DNA from: Deltaproteobacteria bacterium
GTDB taxonomy: Bacteria > Myxococcota_A > UBA796 > SXON01
DNA length: 64,000 nt
NCBI GenBank assembly: GCA_947445035.1
Contig: CANFCK010000002.1
Coordinates: forward strand, 285,212-349,211
Direction of reading: 5' to 3'
Shown: positions 58,522-64,000 of the stretch, piece by piece
Numbering within the stretch: position 1 is the first letter of the stretch
Layout: the number at the start of each line of letters is the position of its first letter
Program-made: the position numbers and the translations under genes
Notes under the pieces: model-generated
Databases searched by the model: none
What the model saw: the letters and a program-made list of their open reading frames with translations, nothing else
What the model was told of the DNA's origin: nothing

Positions 58522-60606
58522 GTGCTCTCGCTCATCCTGCACTTCGCCTGCTCGACCCCGGAAGGTCCCCCGATCTCTCCGGAAGTGAAGCGGGTCGAGC
58601 CGCCTCGGCCGCCGGAGGTTCGCCGCCTCGAGGGCAGTCCGCTCACGCGGGAGTGTTTTGCCGAGGCACCCGCCGGCCGTCGCGGCAGCGCACAAGGGGG
58701 GAGCGGCGGCGCGCCACCGCCCAAGGGCGGGGGCCCCGGCGGCAAGGTCGGCAGCAAGAAGCAGGGTCGTTCGCCGCTTCCCCCCAAGCCTTCCGCGAGC
58801 GCCCCCGTGCCCAAGTCCGCGCCGACCAGCGCCCCGGAAATCGCGCGGGCCGACGACGTCGTCACCGAATCGAGGGCGCCCGGCGCGTCGGCGACGGAGC
58901 CCTCCGGAGCGCCCCCCGCCACGCCCGTCGTGACCGCGCCCGCGCCCGCCGCCGAGGAGACAGCGGCGCCGGAGCACCAGGCGACCGAGCAGAAAGAGGA
59001 AGACCGCGCGCAGAAGGAACGCTCGGCGCCCTACCCGGAGCCGGACGCGCGCTCCAGCCTCGACTGGGGGGGCACCACCTGGCTCAGCAACGACGACTCG
59101 ATGTCGCTGGCGTCGGCGCAGCGGCTGTTGTGGGCGATCCAGAATCAGGGGCCGGTCAAGACGTCGGAGGTGCGCCCCCACGAGCTGCTCAACTACTTCA
59201 GCTTCGATACCGTCGAGGTTCCAGAGGGGGAGACCTTCTCCGTCCTCGGCCAGGCCGTGGCCGTCGAGCCCGGAAAGCTCACCCTCGCACTCGCCGTGCG
59301 GGGCGTCACCCCACCGCGGCGCCCGCTGGATCTCACCTTCGTGCTCGACCGGTCGGGCTCGATGTGGGACGACGGGCGCATGGAGTACCTGGTGCGCGGC
59401 CTGCGAAAGGCGAAAGACCAGCTCGTTCCCAATGATCGGGTCGACATCGTGCTTTTCGACGATGAGGTGTGTACGCCCCTGGAAAACTACGTCGTGGGTC
59501 GCGACGACCCCGCGATCTTGGACAGCGTTCTCGACCGGCTGGAGCCCCGGGGCGCCACCAACCTCGACATCGGGCTGGCCGAGGCCTACCACATCACCAA
59601 CGCGCGCACCGACACCGCCGGTCGGAACCGCCGCATGTTGCTGGTCACCGACGCGCTGCTCAACGAGGGCGAGATGGACCCCAGCGTGCTCGCCAGCGTC
59701 GCGAGCGGTTTTACCGATCACGGCATCCGACTCTCTACGATCGGGGTCGGCCGCAGCTTTGACGACAAGGTGCTCGACGCGATCAGCGAGCGCGGCAAAG
59801 GCGCCTACGTGTACCTGGGCAGCGAGGCGGTGGTGGACCGCGTCTTCGGACCGGGCTTCCGCTCGCTCACCGAGACCATCGCCAACGACGTGCACTTTGC
59901 CCTGGATCTCCCGGAGTCCTTGGCGCTGACGCGCTTCTACGGCGAGGAGGCCAGCACGGTGAAAAGCGAGGTCCAGCCCATCGACTACTACGCGGGCACC
60001 ACCCAGCTCTTCCTCCAAGACGTCGCGATGCGCGGCTCGATCCCAGCGGGCCCGGACCGCATCGTGCTGACCATCGAGTGGACGGACCCGGTCACCGGTC
60101 AGGCCAAGACGCGACCCTTCGGACTGAGCCTCGACGAGCTGATGGCCGGCGAGGTGCGCAACGTCAAGAAGGGCCGGGCGCTGATGGCGTGGACCGACCT
60201 GATCCTGGCCCGAAGCATGGGCGGCGAGCCCTGCGCCGCCCCCTACGACACCTGGGCCGATCGGGTCCGTGTGCTCGGTGCTGACGCAGAGATCACGTGG
60301 TTGGACAGCCTGACGTCGCCACTCTGCGGTCGCGACCCGGTTGCAACTGCCCTCGTCGCCTCCACCGGCGTGCCGTTGAAGATCAAGTTCGACACCGACC
60401 AGGTCATCGCCGAGGTGGGCCTCGCCTGCGGAGCCGCGCGCCAATCCCGGCCGGTGTCAGGCACGGTGGCGACCTTCACCGCGGAACCCGGCCAGTGCGT
60501 GCTGACGGTGCAGGGAGTGGTCCCGATGACGGCGGCTCTCGAGGTCCCGCGCGTCGGCGGCGACGTGCGCTGTGTGTTGCGCGGCGGGCGGCTGAACTGC
60601 GGATAG
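58522..60606 (+). CDS. VWA-domain protein (YfbK-like), exported
   Basis: A 694-residue protein from GTG 58522, preceded by AGGAG. A short hydrophobic start ending in HFAC is a possible but non-canonical lipobox. A long Pro/Ala/Gly-rich linker (about 20-170) follows. Then come a YfbK-type N-domain (TSEVRPHELLNYFSFD) and a von Willebrand factor A domain with the MIDAS DRSGSM (about residue 277), GATNLDIGLAEAY (Thr) and LVTDALLNEG (Asp). The C-terminal domain is beta-rich with two or three cysteines. MIDAS binds Mg2+/Ca2+ for protein contacts. It probably acts in the periplasm or at the surface. Confidence 0.88.
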   Translation: MLSLILHFACSTPEGPPISPEVKRVEPPRPPEVRRLEGSPLTRECFAEAPAGRRGSAQGGSGGAPPPKGGGPGGKVGSKKQGRSPLPPKPSASAPVPKSAPTSAPEIARADDVVTESRAPGASATEPSGAPPATPVVTAPAPAAEETAAPEHQATEQKEEDRAQKERSAPYPEPDARSSLDWGGTTWLSNDDSMSLASAQRLLWAIQNQGPVKTSEVRPHELLNYFSFDTVEVPEGETFSVLGQAVAVEPGKLTLALAVRGVTPPRRPLDLTFVLDRSGSMWDDGRMEYLVRGLRKAKDQLVPNDRVDIVLFDDEVCTPLENYVVGRDDPAILDSVLDRLEPRGATNLDIGLAEAYHITNARTDTAGRNRRMLLVTDALLNEGEMDPSVLASVASGFTDHGIRLSTIGVGRSFDDKVLDAISERGKGAYVYLGSEAVVDRVFGPGFRSLTETIANDVHFALDLPESLALTRFYGEEASTVKSEVQPIDYYAGTTQLFLQDVAMRGSIPAGPDRIVLTIEWTDPVTGQAKTRPFGLSLDELMAGEVRNVKKGRALMAWTDLILARSMGGEPCAAPYDTWADRVRVLGADAEITWLDSLTSPLCGRDPVATALVASTGVPLKIKFDTDQVIAEVGLACGAARQSRPVSGTVATFTAEPGQCVLTVQGVVPMTAALEVPRVGGDVRCVLRGGRLNCG

Positions 60607-60700
60607 CCCTCCCCGTGTTGTCCATTCCGGTGGTGCTGACGCACGAGGCGGGGTTCACGTTCGGCGGAGAGTGAGGGAGGCGGGATAGATACTTGCCCCC

Positions 60701-62902
60701 ATGGCCGTCAACCGCGCAGGCATCGTAGACAAGAATTTCGTGCACCTGCTCGGGCAACTTCGGTCGGGAGACCGCCGGGAAGACCTGGGTGAGCCGGTGC
60801 GGGAGAGCACGTCGCTGACCGCGCGGCTGGCCGTGCAATGTTTCACGTCCCAACTGGAAAGTCGGCACATGGACCTCGCGGCGCGCGCTCTCAAGGCCCG
60901 GAACCAGTGCTTCTACACCATCGGGTCCAGCGGACACGAAGGAAACGTGGCGGTTGCCGCCGCGAGTCGGCCTACGGACCCGGCGTTTCTCCACTACCGC
61001 TCCGGCGGATTCTACGTCCAGCGCGGTCGCCAGGTACCGGGCGCCACCCCGCTGATGGACATCATGCTCGGCCTCGCCGCGAGCTCTGATGAGCCCATCG
61101 CCGGCGGGCGCCACAAGGTCTTCGGCAGCAAACTCCTGGAGATTCCGCCCCAGACCAGCACCATCGCCTCGCACCTTCCCAAGGCGGTGGGGATGGCGCT
61201 GGGCATCGCGCGTGACACCACGGACGACCGCATCGTGCTGGTGTCCTTCGGCGACGCGTCGGCCAACCACAGCACCGCGGTGGGCGCGATCAACCACGCG
61301 GAATGGCTCGCCCACCAGGGTCGGTCCTGTCCGGTGCTCTTCGTGTGCGAGGACAACGGCATCGGCATCTCCACGCCGACCCCCGAGGGGTGGATCGCGA
61401 CCAACTTCGCCGAGCGCGCCAACCTCGCGTACGTAGCGGGCGACGGCCTCGATCTGCCCGATGCTTACGATGCCGCCGTGGCAGCGGTGTCGTGGGTGCG
61501 GGAGCATCGCCGGCCGGCCTTTTTGCACTTGCGGACGGTCCGCCTTTTGGGCCACGCGGGCAGCGACGTGGAGAGCACCTACCGCCCCCCGAGCGAGATC
61601 GCGGAGGCCGAAGCACGGGACCCGCTGCTCACCTCGGCGCGGCTCCTGGTCGAGGGGGGGTGGCTCAGCGCCGAGGAGGTCGTCGCGCTCTACGAGGAGG
61701 TGCGCGCAAGGGTGGCCTCCCTCGGGGAAGAGGCCATCCAACGGCCCAAGCTGCGCGCCGCCGTCGACGTGATGGCCCCGCTCTCGCCGCATCATGCCGA
61801 CGCGGTCGCGACGCTCGCGCGGCAGCCGATCGCAGACGAAGAGGTCCAGCGAGCGTTCGGCGGCGAAGACATCGAAGCCGACAAGCCCCGCCACCTCGGG
61901 GTGCAGCTCAACCGGGTGCTCGCCGAGTCGTTGGCGAAGTACCCGAAGATGCTGCTTTTCGGGGAGGATGTCGGAAAAAAGGGCGGAGTCTACAACGTCA
62001 CGACCGACCTACAACGCCGCTTCGGCGCCGACCGCGTGATCGACTTTCTGCTGGACGAGCAGAGCATCCTCGGCGCGGCGATCGGCTTCGGCCAGGCGGG
62101 GTTTCTGGCCGTTCCTGAAATCCAGTACCTCGCCTATTTCCACAACGCGTGCGACCAGCTGCGCGGGGAAGCCTGCTCGCTCCAGTACTTCAGCAACGGC
62201 CAGTTCCAGAACCCGATGGTGGTCCGTATTGCCGGCTACGCCTACCAGAAGGGCTTCGGCGGGCACTTCCACAACGACAACTCCATCGCCGCGCTCCGAG
62301 ACATTCCGGGCCTGGTGATTGCCTCCCCCGCCCGCGGGGACGATGCCGTCGGCATGATGCGCACCTGCCTCGCCGCGGCGGCGACCGACGGCGCGGTGTG
62401 CGTCTTCCTTGAGCCCATCGCCCTGTACATGACGCGGGACCTGCACCAGGACGGCGACGGCGGTTGGAGCACGCCCTGGCCCGCGGCCGATCATGCCGTC
62501 CCCGTCGGCAAGGGACGGCTCTACGGCGACGGCACCGACCTGACCATCCTCACCTGGGCCAACGGCCTGTGGATGAGCCTGAGGGCTGCGAAGCGGCTGA
62601 CCGAGGAGACGGGGTGCACCGTGCGCGTGCTCGACCTGCGGTGGCTCAATCCGCTCCCCATCGACGACATCGTCGCTGCGGCGCGGGCGACCGGCCGGGT
62701 GCTCGTCGTCGATGAGTGTCGCCGCACCGGAGGGCTCTCCGAGGCCCTGTTCACCGTGCTCATCGACGAGGGGGTGCCGGCGAAGATGGCGCGCGTCGCC
62801 GGCCTGGACGTCTACATTCCCCTCGGCGACGCCGCGAACCTGGTTTTGGTCCAGGAAGCCGACATCCTGGCGGCGGCGAAGCGCATCCTGGAGCTGCCAT
62901 GA
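60701..62902 (+). CDS. 2-oxoacid dehydrogenase E1, alpha and beta subunits fused
   Basis: A 733-residue thiamine-diphosphate enzyme. The alpha half (to about residue 370) has LHYRSGGFYVQRG, HLPKAVGMALGIA, and SFGDASANHSTA...CEDNGIGIST, the ThDP-Mg motif with the last residues changed to EDN. The beta half begins about residue 400 (LAKYPKMLLFGEDVGKKGGVY, LLDEQSILGAAIGFG, YFHNACDQLRGEA, then CRRTGGLSEAL). This single-chain order is known from branched-chain or 2-oxoisovalerate dehydrogenase E1 proteins. It would decarboxylate a branched 2-oxoacid and pass the acyl group to lipoyl-E2. The next gene overlaps by four bases (ATGA). The exact substrate is not certain. Confidence 0.9.
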   Translation: MAVNRAGIVDKNFVHLLGQLRSGDRREDLGEPVRESTSLTARLAVQCFTSQLESRHMDLAARALKARNQCFYTIGSSGHEGNVAVAAASRPTDPAFLHYRSGGFYVQRGRQVPGATPLMDIMLGLAASSDEPIAGGRHKVFGSKLLEIPPQTSTIASHLPKAVGMALGIARDTTDDRIVLVSFGDASANHSTAVGAINHAEWLAHQGRSCPVLFVCEDNGIGISTPTPEGWIATNFAERANLAYVAGDGLDLPDAYDAAVAAVSWVREHRRPAFLHLRTVRLLGHAGSDVESTYRPPSEIAEAEARDPLLTSARLLVEGGWLSAEEVVALYEEVRARVASLGEEAIQRPKLRAAVDVMAPLSPHHADAVATLARQPIADEEVQRAFGGEDIEADKPRHLGVQLNRVLAESLAKYPKMLLFGEDVGKKGGVYNVTTDLQRRFGADRVIDFLLDEQSILGAAIGFGQAGFLAVPEIQYLAYFHNACDQLRGEACSLQYFSNGQFQNPMVVRIAGYAYQKGFGGHFHNDNSIAALRDIPGLVIASPARGDDAVGMMRTCLAAAATDGAVCVFLEPIALYMTRDLHQDGDGGWSTPWPAADHAVPVGKGRLYGDGTDLTILTWANGLWMSLRAAKRLTEETGCTVRVLDLRWLNPLPIDDIVAAARATGRVLVVDECRRTGGLSEALFTVLIDEGVPAKMARVAGLDVYIPLGDAANLVLVQEADILAAAKRILELP

Positions 62903-63906
62903 GGCGGCGCGTGGTCCTGGTGTGCCCCGGCCGCGGCAGCTACGGCCGCGAACAGCTCGGCTCGCTGGTGTCGACGCCTTCGGTCGCCGCGGCTGATGCC
63001 CTGCGCGCCACCCTCGGCCGGCCGACCCCCACCGAGATGGACGGCGCTCCACAGTATTCGTCGCGACTTCACATTGCCGGGGAAAACGCGTCCATCCTGA
63101 CCGCAGCATTCACGCTCGCCGATCGTGATCAGCTCGATGACGTCGAGGTGGTCGCGGTGATCGGCAACTCCATGGGCTGGTACACGGCGCTCGCGGTGGC
63201 GGGGGCCCTCCCCTTGGCGGACGGCCTGCGGCTCATCGAGACCATGGGCCAGTACCAGGCGGGAAACGTCATCGGCGGGCAGGTGTTGTACCCGCTGTGC
63301 GACGAAAAGTGGCGGCCCGACCCCTCCCCCGAGGTCGACGCCCTTTTGTCGGCGACGCCGAATCTGTACCCAAGCATCTTCCTGGGCGGCCAACTAGTCC
63401 TCGGCGGCGACCCGGCTGCCGTCGCGACCGCGCTGGCAACGCTTCCAGCGCGCCGGATCGGTCAGCATGAGGCGCCCATGCAACTGCCGCTTCACTCGGC
63501 GTTCCACACGCCGCTGATGCACGACACCGCCGCGCGCGCAGCGAGGGCGCTCGCAGACCTGGACTGGCGGCCGCCGACGATCCCGCTGGTGGACGGTCGC
63601 GGGGCGATCTTCCGGCCGCGATCCGCCGACCCCGCGGGGCTCGCTGCGTACACCCTCGGGCATCAGGTGGTCGCGCCCTATGACTTCACCGCCAGCGTCA
63701 GGGTGGCCTTGCGCGAGTACGCGCCTGACGCGCTGGTGCTCCTGGGGCCGGGCGGCAACCTTGGGGGGCCGGTGGCGCAGGCGCTCATCGCCGAGGGGTG
63801 GCGTGCGCTGCACAACAAGGCCGATTTCCTCGCGGCGCAAGAAAAGGCGCCGTTCGTACTGTCGATGGCGCGCCCCGAACAGCGTGCGCTCGTGTCGCGA
63901 GCATGA
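62899..63906 (+). CDS. FabD-like acyl-carrier-protein acyltransferase
   Basis: A 335-residue protein from ATG 62899. Near residue 90 is IGNSMGWYTALAVAGAL, the counterpart of GHSLGEYTALxAAGAL, with the catalytic Ser. Later PLHSAFHTPLM provides the catalytic His (near residue 203), and LLGPGGNLGG resembles the end of the FabD fold. The GHSLG His is Asn here and the family's GQGxQ start reads GRGSYG, so it is a divergent member. By position with the E1 fusion it may load a branched acyl unit, but that is inference. Confidence 0.78.
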   Translation: MRRRVVLVCPGRGSYGREQLGSLVSTPSVAAADALRATLGRPTPTEMDGAPQYSSRLHIAGENASILTAAFTLADRDQLDDVEVVAVIGNSMGWYTALAVAGALPLADGLRLIETMGQYQAGNVIGGQVLYPLCDEKWRPDPSPEVDALLSATPNLYPSIFLGGQLVLGGDPAAVATALATLPARRIGQHEAPMQLPLHSAFHTPLMHDTAARAARALADLDWRPPTIPLVDGRGAIFRPRSADPAGLAAYTLGHQVVAPYDFTASVRVALREYAPDALVLLGPGGNLGGPVAQALIAEGWRALHNKADFLAAQEKAPFVLSMARPEQRALVSRA

Positions 63907-64000
63907 CCGATCGTGAGCTGTTGACCGAGGCCCTGGCCCTCAAGGAGCTGCATCGGGCGGGCTGGAAGCGGGTGGGCATCGTGGAGCCAGAGAGCGTGGC
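63903..64000 (+). CDS. HD-domain protein (HD_3/YfbR-like), 3' end cut by window edge
   Basis: Starts with ATG 63903 in a four-base overlap with the previous stop (ATGA). The 32 visible codons (LALKELHRAGWKRVGI, then PESVA) match the opening of HD-type phosphohydrolases, whose next residues are normally DHS with the metal-binding His-Asp. Such proteins are 5'-deoxynucleotidases or related. The end of the gene lies outside the window. Confidence 0.62.
   Translation, partial: MTDRELLTEALALKELHRAGWKRVGIVEPESV

Noticed and set aside
57226..60444. A 1072-codon open frame on the minus strand across sixA and the VWA gene
   Set aside because: Antisense of four genes with clear motifs; composition is low-complexity Gly/Arg/Val.

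Overview
The window is GC-rich and densely coded, and reads as chromosome from a Gram-negative bacterium of the Myxococcota (former Deltaproteobacteria) or a close relative. The grounds are a surface protein ending in a MYXO-CTERM-like tail (Cys pair, hydrophobic helix, Arg cluster), three proteins with MopE-type Asp/Cys-rich repeats, many lipoproteins, a DUF1844 protein and outer-membrane machinery. No rRNA, tRNA, CRISPR array, phage or insertion sequence was recognised. The window edges cut a sulfotransferase-like gene (left) and an HD-domain gene (right).

Layout. 1-5.8 kb: sulfotransferase end, a three-gene ABC exporter (minus strand), then an S51-peptidase-like protein and an esterase. 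5.9-13.5 kb: polytopic membrane protein, divergent ATP-grasp and SGNH-hydrolase genes, and a 1197-residue beta-helix/MopE/MYXO-CTERM protein. 13.5-20.2 kb: a tRNA-guanine transglycosylase fused to an MnmC-like methyltransferase domain, an EAL-domain remnant, a GH92 mannosidase lipoprotein, an arylsulfotransferase-like lipoprotein and a DUF11-like secreted protein. 20.3-31.2 kb: aldehyde dehydrogenase, exonuclease III, a helical protein divergent from an AAA+ ATPase, a fused COG0523 GTPase-MobA protein, a histidine kinase, SelA, a J-like/HTH protein and an RluD-type pseudouridine synthase. 31.2-37.5 kb: three related lipoprotein genes (one decayed, one with a hexanucleotide repeat), DUF1844, a BamD-like TPR protein, and a VKOR-DsbA / OmpA-like / TlpA operon. 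37.6-47.8 kb: FG-GAP/MopE protein, a small envelope protein, pheS-pheT, a ceramidase remnant and a large MopE lipoprotein. 47.8-56.3 kb: a two-component system divergent from a MarR-ABC-FtsX-FtsX-LolA-like-beta-barrel operon. 56.3-64 kb: a short S-adenosylhomocysteine-hydrolase-like protein, TPR protein, SixA, VWA lipoprotein, a fused alpha/beta 2-oxoacid dehydrogenase E1, a FabD-like acyltransferase and an HD protein.

Three themes link the genes. Envelope and surface work dominates: exporters, lipoproteins, repeat-rich surface proteins and periplasmic disulfide chemistry. SelA together with the COG0523-MobA fusion suggests the cell makes selenium- and molybdenum-dependent enzymes such as a formate dehydrogenase, although none is encoded here. 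Four places show decay or slippage: the EAL remnant, the ceramidase remnant, the broken lipoprotein paralogue and the (Asp-Thr)n tract.

The best candidates for something new are the TGT-MnmC fusion with a changed tRNA-contact loop and an apparent CTG start, the COG0523-MobA fusion, and the six-gene trans-envelope export operon. No complete, wholly unknown defence or mobile system was found. All functional calls come from reading motifs by eye; no database search was run.
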